Shown here: positions 31,901 through 42,186 of the stretch, piece by piece
How positions within the stretch are numbered: the first letter of the stretch is position 1
How the letters are laid out: each line of letters starts with the position of its first letter
Origin: Laccaria trichodermophora
Lineage: Eukaryota > Basidiomycota > Agaricomycetes > Agaricales > Hydnangiaceae
Assembly (NCBI GenBank): GCA_018417955.1
Contig: JACTVC010000003.1
Coordinates: 3,410,001 to 3,474,000, forward strand
DNA: 64,000 bases
Direction of reading: 5' to 3'
Translations under genes and position numbers: made by a program
Notes under the pieces: model-generated
What the model saw: the letters and a program-made list of their open reading frames with translations, nothing else
Database searches by the model: none
Told to the model about the DNA's origin: nothing

Positions 31901-33272
31901 ATTTCCGACCAACTCCAGCGGTACCGAGAAACGATCTGACATCTGTAACACTCGTTAGAGGTCCCCAGTTTAAAATTTTAGTTACCAATCCATGTTCTAA
32001 GTGCCATCCATCCTTTGAAACGATGGTCCCGACGATATGCAGACGAGGCGTGGGGAGAACGAGCTTCTTGCCGGAGGCAGTTATCCCTGCTTCGATAAAG
32101 CGTGCCAGGAAGCGATCTAAAATAGTAGCGTATTCAAAAACGAAACGCCTGATACCTGGTGCGACTTCTTCATTGTCGTAATTTGAAGTCGGCCCCTTTA
32201 GTCCGACATCGTCAACGAAAACTCCGCCGTATTTAGGAATCTCTTCCTGTAAAGTGTGCGTAGTACAACGTTGGAACTCGGGCAGTGAATTCGTTGCCCC
32301 TTGAGGGAGCACGCAAGAACGGTGAGGACCAATGAGAGAATTGAAAGTTGTGAGAGGTCTGGAGGCGACACCTAACTTTCCGCCATCGTAACCTGAAAAC
32401 AAATCTGCTAGGCCATATATAACGTGTCCGACAAAGCTTTCTGCGAAGTCATCAGTCCTCGGAGGTAAGCCTGCATCACGCACCGTTACTTTGTTAAGTT
32501 CTTGTACATCTGCGACGAGGCGAATCCCCCCTTTTGGCTTCCCTACAGCGAAAATGCGTGAGCGATAAGATGCTGTAGAATACTCATATTTTCCAGCTGC
32601 TTTTTGTTCTAGCAACATCTGTCGAACTGTATCTTCAATAGCTTTCGGAACGCGAATAGGCGCTTGCACCCAGGGGATGTGTTCGATTACAGGAATTTCA
32701 TAATCTGGAAAATATTTGTCAGAAAAGGTACCACGTTCAGAATCTTCAAAAGCTAAGGCGAGTTCTCGCTCGCGCAACACGTGTACCAAAAGGTCAATTT
32801 CTCGAGTTTGCAGGAAATCCTTGGGAACGCTTGACAGAATTTTCTGGAGACGATCCTCCGAGAGACGCTTCGTGGGATGGAATTTTGCAAGGGGAGGAGG
32901 ATCTAATGGAAGAATAGGTAGCGATGGAATTATTATGGGAAGAAATGTTTGTCCTGCCGGATCAGGCATATAACTAGGGACGGGTCGGACTTTCTTGTCG
33001 ACTGTCTTGTATCTCGTCTTCATTTGAAGAGGGTTTGATTCGTAAACAAGAGCGCGCTTAGTCCAAGGAGTCGACAAAGGGCGAGAAGTTCGAGGGGTGC
33101 AATGCGCTATATTCTGCAAAATAAAATCATAAGTTTCAGGAGGCTCTAACTCGGAAATGAAAGAAGGAGAATCAAAACTATAAGTTCCCATCAAAGAATG
33201 AAGCGCCCTCCCAAGAGTCGGAACGGACACGTCCTGGTCAAATCCAGGCTTGGGATACGCGTCCGTCTTCAT
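28971..33272 (-). CDS. pol: Gypsy Pol: reverse transcriptase, RNase H, integrase
   Basis: 1,433 residues; the start ATG at 33272-33270 overlaps the Gag stop as ATGA. The N-terminal 150 residues are a linker. The RT runs from about residue 195 to 460 with LVADVQELNKVTVRDAG and a catalytic box VFVDD (near 353), not the usual YxDD of gypsy RTs. RNase H covers about 545-690 (IVGVDSCQNGTGWILFQ ... KLELYG). The integrase has an HHCC zinc region (about 945-990, H..H ... CNVCQ), D (DTIHMP, about 1010), D (LVDGGSEF, about 1070) and E (GHSERSHQ, about 1106), then a GPY module (WWTGPYIVHRK, about 1254) and a short unique tail. There is no chromodomain. Family role: cDNA synthesis and integration. Catalytic residues are present throughout. 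Confidence 0.95.
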   Translation of the reverse strand: MKTDAYPKPGFDQDVSVPTLGRALHSLMGTYSFDSPSFISELEPPETYDFILQNIAHCTPRTSRPLSTPWTKRALVYESNPLQMKTRYKTVDKKVRPVPSYMPDPAGQTFLPIIIPSLPILPLDPPPLAKFHPTKRLSEDRLQKILSSVPKDFLQTREIDLLVHVLRERELALAFEDSERGTFSDKYFPDYEIPVIEHIPWVQAPIRVPKAIEDTVRQMLLEQKAAGKYEYSTASYRSRIFAVGKPKGGIRLVADVQELNKVTVRDAGLPPRTDDFAESFVGHVIYGLADLFSGYDGGKLGVASRPLTTFNSLIGPHRSCVLPQGATNSLPEFQRCTTHTLQEEIPKYGGVFVDDVGLKGPTSNYDNEEVAPGIRRFVFEYATILDRFLARFIEAGITASGKKLVLPTPRLHIVGTIVSKDGWHLEHGLVTKILNWGPLTSVTDVRSFLGTAGVGRKWIKGFSLIAKPLTQLTHIAVQREFHFSLEAEAAQKELKHLISTAPVLVKLDYDAARRMTHLDSLPRASEHGLVIVGVDSCQNGTGWILFQMVEKEKHPVIFGSCTFNDTESRYSQAKLELYGVFRAIKDLRHRIWGIHFRVDVDAKFLIEMVKQPDLPNAPMTRWISYIALFDYEMNHVPATAHVGVDGLSWRKRTPEDSDEEDAEEYLDKFMNSSSFEANSVSALTNFLSTGSLNAYRSTRLDNNFFKDLVLTMRRTPHTPFASFRTTSIAEDLSFLQTVDPAPALASELKRLRESNFSHALKDSSKASLVKRSLLSVTDDFSYTGREFEHRRVNKSELVKCELAGEVFTLEIQKYPRAYMSSLREGAPQPTITDQSTLPGIPDPSQRTDNRFYYEDVNPLTDVTCATHSYGVQDQDSPEMWKEIVAYLKNDTLPARCEDPVKRKSFIRRTKGYFLHEDDRLWKIETQGKLPRLVVMDIDRCSSLVAEAHNGVGHRGRDATYRTLSERYFWPNMYDQIAYFIRSCNVCQLRSKARPKVAFSPTWNSGILRRFDLDTIHMPDGFGGMKYLLQATDPSMSWVEARATRKPNSEAWAKFLYEEVYSRFGCVLLCLVDGGSEFKGAVDILFKQYGIVVIVSSPYHPEGNGHSERSHQTLVNSILRACGKDTFRWPLYVHAGLWAMRCSTSRVTGYPPYFLLYGQRPFFAFDIADRTWDTLDWHTVASTEDLLAMRMQQILRRDKKLVLAMEQQKRVRQRAVDDFNSKHERHLSSGNFLLGTWVLLHETWLDSQMGNKGALWWTGPYIVHRKVQDTTYQLRELDGTVMRGSVAANRLKIFYYREEHQTVRTVEPTEYALHVAATTSSSSQASVIIGTLNQPLLVTPPFPVSIKVGMAVLPENRSLSYLPVFTPSAFTSQHLHHGYYPNIAELDPTDNNPVRYVRYTASSSVFQGHIHETLLEDSNIRDLESWALDALPLC

Positions 33273-35818
33273 TTTCCCGCGTCGACGTCGTCTACTTCTT
33301 CGATTCTAGCCCGATGGTCGAGGTTGAGTGTAGCCGCATTGCGAGGGGCGCCGGGTGTACAAAGTGGAATGAGAATAGAAGGACCTTGCTGAGAACCGTC
33401 AATTTTGTCACCATCGCCGTCTTGCCAAATACGCATATTCATCGCGCCTTGACGCGTATATTGAATTGAAGCGGAATACCACTGAAGCCAGGGTTGACCG
33501 AGTATGATTTCTTGCTTGCTGGTGCCTTCTCTACTGACAAAAATGTGGTGATCAAATCGCCGTCCGGAAATCTTGATTTCCGCATCGCGCACACATCCGC
33601 CTAGAGGAACCGGTCGTCCGTTGATCCCCTTGAGTGACCATCGTGTTCCATCAAGATCAATGGCTAGGTTCGTCCTGTCATAAAATTCTTGCGCTATCAA
33701 ATTTAGTTCTGAACCCGTATCAATCATAAAAACCGCGTCAAATCCAGCAAATTTGCCCTTAAAGCGTCCTGTAACCATCGCGAAAAGCGGTTGTGGAGCG
33801 AGATGAATCTTGACCACGGACGCATATCGGATCAAGATGTCTTCCTTCAACTCTTTAGACTCGTCGAATTCAAGACCAACCCGCGACTCGATGAAACCTG
33901 CATTTGAAAACGATTCAGCAGAAGGAAGGGTATGATAAAAATCCTCATCGTCCGAATCATAACCGCCAGTCAACTCCGTTAACGTTACGTCCTCTTCCGC
34001 CCACTCAGCTTCTTCTAGAACTTCTACGATATTAGCTACCACGGGTTTGGACTTGTACTCTCGACGTGTCTTCGTCATATTACTGATCGATTTTTGCATA
34101 AACACTGAAATTGCGAGTAGTTCCCCTAATTCGAGTTGCACAATCGTCTTATTGACCTTTTCTCGCACTATTTTATCCAGGTCATACATTTCTTGAATGT
34201 CGGAAGTGGAATGATATGCGGGAGTAGACTTAGCTTTGGTATCCCCATCCTTCATCTCCACATCTTTAGCTTTCGAAGGTGTCGCCCTACGATTTTTGAA
34301 GGCATCTTCAGTATTGACGACAGGGGGTCGTAAATTAAAAGCTTGAGGAGTTGAGGCGATAGGAGCGTTCGCCGGCCTAAGGTTATTGATAGTAGGAACA
34401 GGGGGTTTATTTTGATTATCCTTGAGCTTAGGAATGGACTTAGCTTCGGTTTGGCGTTTCTCAGGGCGCTTGATAGGATCAAAGCGAGTTTCTTTGTCCT
34501 TTTGAGAGCGAGTGACAGCTGACGTTGATGAAGGAGGTGCTCGCCATTCGGGTATAGCGGACGAAGGTGAAGCGTTAAAGACGTCCGAGGTCAAGACGTC
34601 TTCACCATCAAACAATAGACCGGCATAGTTGGCCATATGGGGAGGTAGGTCTCTAGAGACCTCCCTGGCCTTACCTTTTAAATTACTGGACGCGGCGTGC
34701 TGTTCTCTCAAAACTTTTGCGACTCCACCGTCGTTTCCGAAAGCCCGAGGAAGTTCTGACCCATCGGATCGAGCAAGCCTGCCAAGAGGGGTATAAGCCA
34801 CCAATCCTTCCTTAATACATACCTCGACTTCAGGACAAAACTTCAGACCAAGTCGATGCGTTGTCTTGTCGCAAAAAAAACATCTTGCTTCCCTCAGGAT
34901 TTGTTGGTTGGTCAGATTAGGATTCGGAGTAACGTTAACTGAGCGTAAAAACTCAGCGTGCGCCAGCCTTAAATCCTCCATTTGTTTGGTAAGTCGATCT
35001 ACTGGACTGATCCCGACCGGTTCGACGATTGGCGCTGCCGGAACCGTTTTTTCGAAAGCGACCTTTTTCGACGGCTTCTTCTTTTTCTTCGTGACAGGCA
35101 CCTTGTCGATATCTTCACCTGAATCGCTCGAGCTCGAGTCGGAATCAGAGTCAAGACTCAAGCCAACATAAGCTGCTTTCGCGTCCAAATCTTCTTCATC
35201 AAATTCGGCTCGTAAAAGACTAAGAAGAGTCTCGATCTTAGGAGGTGAAGAAGTTTTGAGGTTCGCAGCCGGTATACGCTTTTTGATTCGAGTGCATAAA
35301 GACGTCGGGATTCCTCTGTAAAAACAAAGGTTAACGTCATTTTCAAGCATCTTAGTTGCAGTCAAATCCGAAGATAATGCCGTGAAATCTCGATAGTATT
35401 TATCCACATCCTTGCGAGAAGCAATAATTCCTGACTCTCCATGACTTGCACACCAATGCCGCAAGCGATCAGGCGAGTTAGGAGGAATAGAATCGTTCGA
35501 ACCGTAAAGGTCAGTCAAATAGACTCTCGTTGAAACCCAATCGTCTCCAGACAACAATTTGGACGCCCCAATGACCATCCGAACTTTAGTATGACAGTAT
35601 CTGAGAACATATCCAGGTAGAAGCGAGTGCGCAACTCTAGCGCTATCTGCATGCTGTTCCAGACTATCCAAAAAATCCGAAACATGTTTCCCTCTGAATT
35701 TGGGAGCACCTAGCGTACCAGGCGTTGGCATAGGAACGCCCAAAGTCGCGTTAAGACTCGTTTCAGACACAGACGAATTAAGTGAATCCATAGACGCGAT
35801 TTTGTCTACGGAACCCAT
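33269..35818 (-). CDS. gag: Gypsy Gag with C-terminal retropepsin
   Basis: 849 residues starting MGSVDKIASMDS. Residues about 35-220 are a helical capsid-like region (LEQHADSARVAHS ... LYGSND). A Ser/Asp-rich acidic patch with a lysine run follows (SDSDSSSSDSGED, then KKKKKPSKK). A zinc-knuckle-like motif CFFCDKTTHRLGLKFC (near 311; C-x2-C-x4-H-x6-C, two residues longer than a normal knuckle) precedes a long disordered section. A pepsin-type protease sits at the C-terminus with MIDTGSELNLIAQEF (Asp near 699) and IILGQPWL. Having protease in the Gag ORF rather than at the start of Pol is unusual for gypsy elements. The stop TGA overlaps the Pol start as ATGA, which suggests translational coupling rather than ribosomal frameshifting. 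Confidence 0.93.
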   Translation of the reverse strand: MGSVDKIASMDSLNSSVSETSLNATLGVPMPTPGTLGAPKFRGKHVSDFLDSLEQHADSARVAHSLLPGYVLRYCHTKVRMVIGASKLLSGDDWVSTRVYLTDLYGSNDSIPPNSPDRLRHWCASHGESGIIASRKDVDKYYRDFTALSSDLTATKMLENDVNLCFYRGIPTSLCTRIKKRIPAANLKTSSPPKIETLLSLLRAEFDEEDLDAKAAYVGLSLDSDSDSSSSDSGEDIDKVPVTKKKKKPSKKVAFEKTVPAAPIVEPVGISPVDRLTKQMEDLRLAHAEFLRSVNVTPNPNLTNQQILREARCFFCDKTTHRLGLKFCPEVEVCIKEGLVAYTPLGRLARSDGSELPRAFGNDGGVAKVLREQHAASSNLKGKAREVSRDLPPHMANYAGLLFDGEDVLTSDVFNASPSSAIPEWRAPPSSTSAVTRSQKDKETRFDPIKRPEKRQTEAKSIPKLKDNQNKPPVPTINNLRPANAPIASTPQAFNLRPPVVNTEDAFKNRRATPSKAKDVEMKDGDTKAKSTPAYHSTSDIQEMYDLDKIVREKVNKTIVQLELGELLAISVFMQKSISNMTKTRREYKSKPVVANIVEVLEEAEWAEEDVTLTELTGGYDSDDEDFYHTLPSAESFSNAGFIESRVGLEFDESKELKEDILIRYASVVKIHLAPQPLFAMVTGRFKGKFAGFDAVFMIDTGSELNLIAQEFYDRTNLAIDLDGTRWSLKGINGRPVPLGGCVRDAEIKISGRRFDHHIFVSREGTSKQEIILGQPWLQWYSASIQYTRQGAMNMRIWQDGDGDKIDGSQQGPSILIPLCTPGAPRNAATLNLDHRARIEEVDDVDAGK

Positions 35819-36095
35819 GAAGAAAAGTGAAAGAGAGAGAAATTCGAAGGAAAAGAGAGAATCGAAGGGGAATGCTTAGCGTATACGCAGCTGAACGTAT
35901 AGTCCTACCACTTCAAGTAAACTGAAAGTGGCAATAAAATGCGAATTTGCGAAAGCGGAGGGGTGTTGGTCGTGTATATGGCGAAAGAGGTGGATATATG
36001 CGGCTGAAAACCGAACAATCAGCCTAAAGTCAAATAATGAATACGTACTAATTCTTTCTCGACGAAAGCCGAAGGCGCAGAACGGAAAACCAGAA

Positions 36096-36113
36096 CCCCT
36101 GTCTCGGTCACCA
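36096..36113 (-). other. Primer binding site of the intact gypsy element
   Basis: In sense (minus-strand) direction the 5' LTR ends CCACA at 36115. After one base comes TGGTGACCGAGACAGGGG. A TGG start one base after the LTR is the normal position of a tRNA-primer site; the complementary tRNA would end CTCGGTCACCA. The tRNA identity is not determined. Confidence 0.7.
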
Positions 36114-36114
36114 C

Positions 36115-37135
36115 TGTGGAAGAACGAAAGTTCAAGGACAGGGAGGGGTCACTGGTCGTCTGCCACAGAAAAAGATAAGGAGAGTGAGAAACAACGAAAA
36201 CGAGAACAAAGGGGGAATAAGAATCGGGCGCTTATCGTGAGTGGCGTGAGATCGCGCTCGATGTCACCGTCTAATCGCCGTTTGTACGTATGCGCGTCGA
36301 GTCGAATGTATGCGTCTTGAGAATGCGTGAGAGGTAAAAAGAGAGGTTCTTGAAGCGTGTCGTCGTCGAAAGAAGACAGAGTGTGTTGGGCAAAGACTTG
36401 TAAAAACTTAAAAACTTTAAACGTGCTTGAGAGTCTGATGGGGGGGGAAGAATGAATTTTAAACACGCGAAGAGCCTTTTAAATACGTTACAAACAATCA
36501 CAAGGCTACGCACGTACTCGCATGCTGCCTGACCAAAAATAAACGAGAAGCGTCTAAAAATAACAATGAAAATAGAAAGAATCACAAAGAAACAAAACAA
36601 TGCTGACTTCACCCTCACCTCTCTCCGCAAATCCGTCAGACTAGGAATGACTCGGGGAACTTACAATGTAGGGAGAGGTCTATTTTCGTGCGCGACTGCC
36701 GACCTCAGTGCGGACATCCCTAACATTGATGCTCGACCCTACCGTCTAGCCATCAGAAAACGCGTCGAGCGGAAAAGGTTCTGTCGTAAGTAAGAAGAAA
36801 ATGCAAAAAAGAAAAAAAACTAAAATTGAACGTAGGCGTACGATTCCAGGAAAACTTCCAAGACCAATTCCTCCAAGGGAGCGCATTGTTGGGCGACGCG
36901 GCGAACGCTTTGACGTAGAATGTCATGTAATCCGTTCTTGCTGCCAGTGATCGGATGCCACACAGCCTTCGGTCTTTCTCCTTGATCCCTAAGAAAATAC
37001 ACGCTACACTCTCTCTCGACATTCAGTAATGAACAAGTAAAATACAAATAACAAAATAAAAAGTAAAACCATAAAATAAGAAAGAAAAAGAAAAATACAG
37101 AAGGCGTCGTGAATGGAACGTGACGCACTTCCACA
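36115..37135 (-). repeat. 5' LTR of the intact gypsy element
   Basis: Matches 27865-28885 over its whole 1,021 bp. It should carry the promoter for the minus-strand Gag and Pol ORFs. Small ORFs inside the LTR are conserved only because the LTRs are copies. Confidence 0.95.
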
Positions 37136-37499
37136 CAGGTAGAGCTTCTCTGAATCATGCTAACCATGGAGCCCTTGGTGCATTTGTGGTGCAGATGTTG
37201 TGGGAACCCATGAGAGCCCTACACATGAGGGAGTGCATGGTGCATCACGACTCCAGCACAAGTAGACATAGGTGTCCCTATAGTACCATAAAAGTACAAC
37301 ATGGACAATTGTTCTATGGGTCATAGGACTACCCAAATGGGCCCAATGAGCAACTAGACTATGGTGCTGTAGATTGGCCCAAAGGTGTAAAAACACCTAA
37401 TGTTTATCATTGGGCCAAATGACCCCAGATGTCTTAGGCAAAAATGGATGGTGAAATTAGGAGAGGGAGTTCTGAAATACATTATCCCAGGGCATATGT
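37136..37499. other. Spacer right of the gypsy element
   Basis: About 360 bp with no gene or clear repeat. It includes the target-site copy CAGG at its left edge and 'tgggcccaatgagcaac / attgggccaaatgacc' phrases that are partly inverted copies. Confidence 0.35.
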
Positions 37500-38119
37500 C
37501 CCATGAACATGCGAAATGTCCAGAGGATTATTTTCAATATACAGAGGACATCCAAAAAGCACTCACATAAATGTTTTGGGGAAATGCAAAATGTCCGGAC
37601 CAATAACCTGATTATCTATAGAACACCAGAAGAACAACCCTGGTGGTGGTATAAGTGTCCCAAAAAAAATGTGAAATGTCTGGAGCATCAGTTTCAATAT
37701 ACAGAGGACATCCAAAAAGCCCTCACATAAATGTTTTGGGGAAATGCAAAATGTCTGGACCAATAACTCGATTATCTACACCGCTAATTGGTCAAAACAC
37801 GGCAGCCAGTGAGCACGCCAGTGATGATTTGAAGGTAGGGTTCTCATGTGGAGGAGCGATGTCGTCAACCTGGAAGCCAGGTTTTTGGGAAATGATGGGT
37901 TGATGATGATCGGTCAGTGGCCCCGATATGGCTAAGAAAGGCCAGAGACACCCTTTTTGACCATGCCTGGAGATGAATGGAACTCACACAAATTTCAGGT
38001 GTATGTTCTGTATGACCATTTTATAGACAATTCATCCAGTAGTTACATTTCCTGTCATATGATACCCATTCAAATGATCCATCTGAACATTTACTGTAGC
38101 ATCATCTCTGAGATTTGTG

Positions 38120-38350
38120 AATTAGTATTATATGTTTGTAGTCCAGACCACAAATATATGAGCATTCCATTCCCTCTGATGGCTCCTCATCTGCATTATC
38201 TCTGTCAACCTCCATAGCTTCATCATCTCACCGACCGTTCTCTTCACCCTCCTCGCCCTCGTCTGGGTCTAAATCTTCAAGGTTGCTGACAGGCTTTTGT
38301 TTATTGCTCTTCTTTGCCGTTCCCTTCAATTTTCTTCTTTCTTTGTGCGG
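38120..38350 (-). pseudogene. Decayed acidic coding fragment
   Basis: The minus strand reads a Lys-rich then Asp/Glu-rich stretch (PVSNLEDLDPDEGEEGEENG), a TGA, then further acidic residues in the same frame (DDEAMEVDRDNADEEPSEG). It looks like the acidic C-terminus of some protein with one stop. Too little remains to name it. Confidence 0.35.
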
Positions 38351-38559
38351 TGATTCGAATATAAGTCCTCTGCATGTGGTATGGTATTTGTGAAATGCCT
38401 AGGGTAGTGCAGATAAGGTGTGCATTGTGAAAAGCGTGGACTCAGCTCAATTTGTTTGTTTAAGTCTGTTGAAACTCCGACATCAGGTGATCATGTTGAA
38501 TTTCAAGTCAGTGCGAAAATTCCTTGTTCTTCCCAAGTTCTTCCTTCCCACCACATCTA

Positions 38560-39200
38560 CGAGAGGTCCTCATAAGTCAACGAACCTCCTCCCTCCCGTG
38601 ATGAATGGCTTCCTCCCTCCTGCAATGAACAGCTTCCTCCCTCCTGCGACGAACAGCCTCCTCCCTCCCTCAACAGGCGGCCTCCTCCCTCCCTCAACAG
38701 ACAGTTTCCTCATCCCTCCCTTGGGCCTCGACGAATGGCCTCCTCTCTTGAGGCTTGACAAACAGTCTCCTCCCTTAACGGACAGTCTCCTCCCTCAACG
38801 GATGGTCCTCCTGTTCAACATATGGTCTCCTCCCTCAATGGATGGTCTTCCCCCCTCAATGAATGGTCTCCTTCCTCAATGAATGGTCTCCTTCCTCAAC
38901 AAATGGTCTCCTTCCTCAACGAACAGTCTCCTCCCTCAATGAACAGTCTCCTCCCTCAATGAACAGTCTCTCTCCCTCAATGAACAGTCTCTTCTCTTGA
39001 TGAATGTTCCCCTTGACGAGTCTCTGAGCTTGATGAACTGTCTCCTCCCTCAACATGTATGATGTCTCTGGTCTCTCAGCCTCCCCCTACCTTGATGAAT
39101 GGTTTCCTTGGCCTCCCCCCTACCTTGACGAATGGTTTCCTCCCTCAACAAAAACAACTGCCTCTCTCAACGAATGGCCTCCTCTTCTTGAAGAAGCTGC
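38560..39200 (+). repeat. Pyrimidine-rich minisatellite ('tcctccctcaacgaatggtc')
   Basis: Units of about 20-30 bp are built on 'ctcctccctcaatgaacagt' variants repeated roughly 25 times. ORFs through it are repeat artefacts. Confidence 0.8.
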
Positions 39201-42186
39201 TCGAGGTTTAGCTAGAAGGGTGAATACACAGCACTGTCAGTAGGTTTGGGGAATCTATGATTTGACATTTCCAAGTACATGTCCAGCATCAACAGCATAG
39301 TCAGTAGATACCGTAGATAGTCATTGCATCCCATCAATATAATCAATTTCGCTCTAGGATCATTATAGGTGTCTTACCTGAGCATACAATCTGGCTTTCA
39401 GAAACAGCTGATATATTGTTCAATACTGCAGGTGCAAGTTACCTCCAACTGGCCCAGCATACTGTCTCCACCTGGCCTGGAATGTCGTCCCCAAGTGGCC
39501 GAACATGTGGCCTCCAAACTCCTAGGCACCTGGCATGAACATGAAATATTTCATTGTCATGATATACTACAACATGTGGTCATCATCCTTTCAGCTACCT
39601 GGTTCCCATTAGCCCTGGTTCCAGGGTGTCATAATAGGTATGCTAACTATGTTTTCCAGCCTTCAATGTTGATCATTACCAGGTGGAGGAATCTCTGAAA
39701 ACAGATGACCATGGCCATGTTTTTTGATTATAAAGGCATTTTTGCGGTGTACAGAACACCAGAAGAACAACCCTGGTGGTGGTATAAGTGTCCTGAAAAA
39801 AATGCGAAATGTCCAGAGCATTAGTTTCTATATACAGAGGACATCCAAAAAGGACTGGGAAATGCGAAATGTCCAGACCAATAACTCGATTATCTATGGA
39901 ACACCAGAAGAACAACCCTGGTGGTGGTGTAAGTGTCCCGAAAAAAATGCGAAATGTCCGGAGCATTAGTTTCAATATACAGGGGACATTGAAAAAGCAC
40001 TTGCATAAATGTTTTGGGGAAATGCGAAATGTCCAGACCAATAACTTGATTATCCTCGGAACACCAGAAGAGCAACCCTGGTGGTGGTATAAGTGTCCTG
40101 AAAAAAATGCGAAATGTCCAGAGCATTAGTTTCAATATACAGAGGACATCCAAAAAGCACTCGCATAAATGTTTTGGGGAAATGTGAAATGACCAGACCA
40201 ATAACTTTATTATTTACAGAACATCAGAAGAACAACACTGGTAGTGGTATAAGTGTCCCAAAAAAAAATGCGAAATGTCCGGAGCATCAGTTTCAATATA
40301 CAAAGGACATCCAAAAGCACTCGCATAAATGTTTTGGGGAAATGCGAAATGTCTGGACCAATAACTTTATTATCTATGGAACACCAGAAGAACAACCCTG
40401 GTAGTGGTATAAGTGTCCTGAAAAAATGTGAAATGTCCGGACCAATAACTTGATTATCTACAGAAAATCAGAAGAACAACCCTGGTGGTGGTATAAATGT
40501 CCCCATAAACATGCGAAATGTCCGGAGGATTAGTTTCAATATACAGAGGACATGCAAAAAGCACCTGCATAAATGTTTTGGGAAAATGCGAAATGACTGG
40601 ACCAATAACTTGATTATCTACAGAACATCAGAAGAACAACACTGGTAGTGATATAAGTGTCCCGAAATAAATGTGAAATGTCCAGAGCATGAGTTTCAAT
40701 ATACAAAGGACATCCAAAAAGCCCTCGTATAAATGTTTTGGGGAAATGCAAAATGTCTGGACCAATAACTTGATTATCTATGGAACATCAGAAGAACAAC
40801 CCTGGTAGTGGTATAAGTGTCCTGAAAAAAATGCGAAATGTCCAGACCAATAACTTGATTATCTACAGAACACCAGATAAACAACCCTGGTGGTGGTATA
40901 AGTGTCCTGACAAAAGTGCAAAATGTCTGGAGCATTAGTTTCAATATACAAAGGACATCCAAAAAGCCCTCGTATAAATGTTTTGGGGGAATGAAAAATG
41001 TCCGGACCAATAACTTGATTATCTATGGAACATCAGAAGAACAACCCTGGGACTGGTATAAATGTCCTGGAAAAATGCGAAATGTCTGGAGCATTAGTTT
41101 CAATATACAAAGGACATCCAAAAAGCACTCACATAAATGTTTTGGAGAAATTTGAAATGACCAGACCAATAACTTGATTATCTACAGAACACCAGATAAA
41201 CAACCCTGGTAGTGGTATAAGTGTCCCGAAAAAAGTGTGAAATGTCCGGAGCATTACTTTCAATATACAAAGGACATCCAAAAAGCCCTCGCATAATGGG
41301 ACATCAGAATAACAACCATGGTAGCTGTGTAATTGTCTGAAGTAAATGTGAAATGTCCAAAGCATTGATTTAAATGCCCACAGGACATCCAAATAACACC
41401 CCCAGATGTCCCGGAAAAATGTGAAATGTCTGGGGCATGACTTTTCTTACCCACAGGATGTCAAAAAAGCAACACTGGTGTTCATATAAATGTTCCAGAA
41501 ATGTGAAATCTATGGAGCACTAGTTTTAACATCCACATGACATTAATAAAGCAACCCTGGTATCAATATAAATGTCCTGGGAGAATGCAAAATCTCCCAG
41601 GCAATAGTTTAAATACACTGGACCTGAAAAACAACTCTGGATGTCCCAAAAAAAATGCAAAATGTCTGGGGAATAACATTTAATATCCACAAGATGTCAG
41701 AAAAGCACCCCTGGTGTCCATATAGGACTCTGGTTTCTAGTTAAATCTCCTGAGACAATGTGAAGGTCTTGAAATGAAGGGTATGATATTCTAGGACAGA
41801 AAACCTTCCTGTGTCAAGAAACATAAAGTGCCTATGAGCTTTTCCTAGGATGTGCATGAGCTATTCCCCCAATTTCTAGGACCCAAAAGCAATGTATAAA
41901 ATCACTCAGATAACCAAGATATCAAGCATGGAGGTCCTTATGCACTTTGCAGAAAATGCTGATGTTCTCTCACTTTGCGGAACTTGGTGATGTTTACTTG
42001 TAGATGAGGTCATTCAATGGCATTCAGTTCATACAATGGAACTTCAGACAATTGTGGACATGCAGAATGCTTTGTGGATGTCCCAATTAGTGTTCCATGC
42101 ATTTCGCATTTTTTCGGAACATTTACATGGACATTCAGGGTGCCATTCGGATGTCCTGAATCAATGTTCATGTGCTTTTTGCATGT

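Larger units (their letters stand above)
27865..37135 (-). mobile_element. Full-length Ty3/gypsy LTR retrotransposon, apparently intact and young
   Basis: Two 1,021 bp LTRs (27865-28885 and 36115-37135) enclose two long minus-strand ORFs. The LTRs begin TGTGGAAG and end CTTCCACA. Flanking bases repeat CAGG (CAGGT if one base is assigned differently), a 4-5 bp target duplication. All ORF translations inside the two LTRs are identical, so the LTRs show no amino-acid-changing difference and insertion was recent. The order (Gag-protease, then RT, RNase H, integrase, no chromodomain) is that of Ty3/gypsy. There is no frameshift or premature stop in either ORF, so it may be autonomous. Confidence 0.96.
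37779..39749. mobile_element. 1.97 kb insertion with CACCGC...GCGGTG ends and TA target duplication
   Basis: The insertion interrupts a satellite unit exactly. The left junction reads ATCTA|CACCGC and the right junction GCGGTG|TACAGAAC. Removing it and one TA recreates the unit phrase 'atctacagaacacc' found in other units. A TA duplication is typical of Tc1/mariner-like elements, but the inverted repeat is only 6 bp and no transposase is present. Inside are a 'cctccctcaacgaatggt' minisatellite (about 38560-39200) and a decayed acidic coding fragment (38120-38350, minus). Confidence 0.65.
37500..42186 (+). repeat. Second satellite-like array, about 160 bp period, with an insertion and decayed edges
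   Basis: Units contain 'accagaagaacaaccctgg', 'tggtataagtgtccc', 'aatgcgaaatgtccgg', 'gtttcaatatacagaggaca' and 'cataaatgttttggggaaat'. The phrase 'agaagaacaac' falls near 39903, 40062, 40223, 40381, 40467, 40627, 40786, 41029: mostly 158-161 bp apart with two shortened units of about 80-86 bp. The first units (37500-37778) are separated from the main block (39750-41300) by an insertion at 37779-39749. Beyond 41300 units decay. Around 42030-42180 a diverged copy appears in inverted orientation ('gcattttttcggaacattta'), so the ends of this block may be inverted repeats. Confidence 0.85.
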
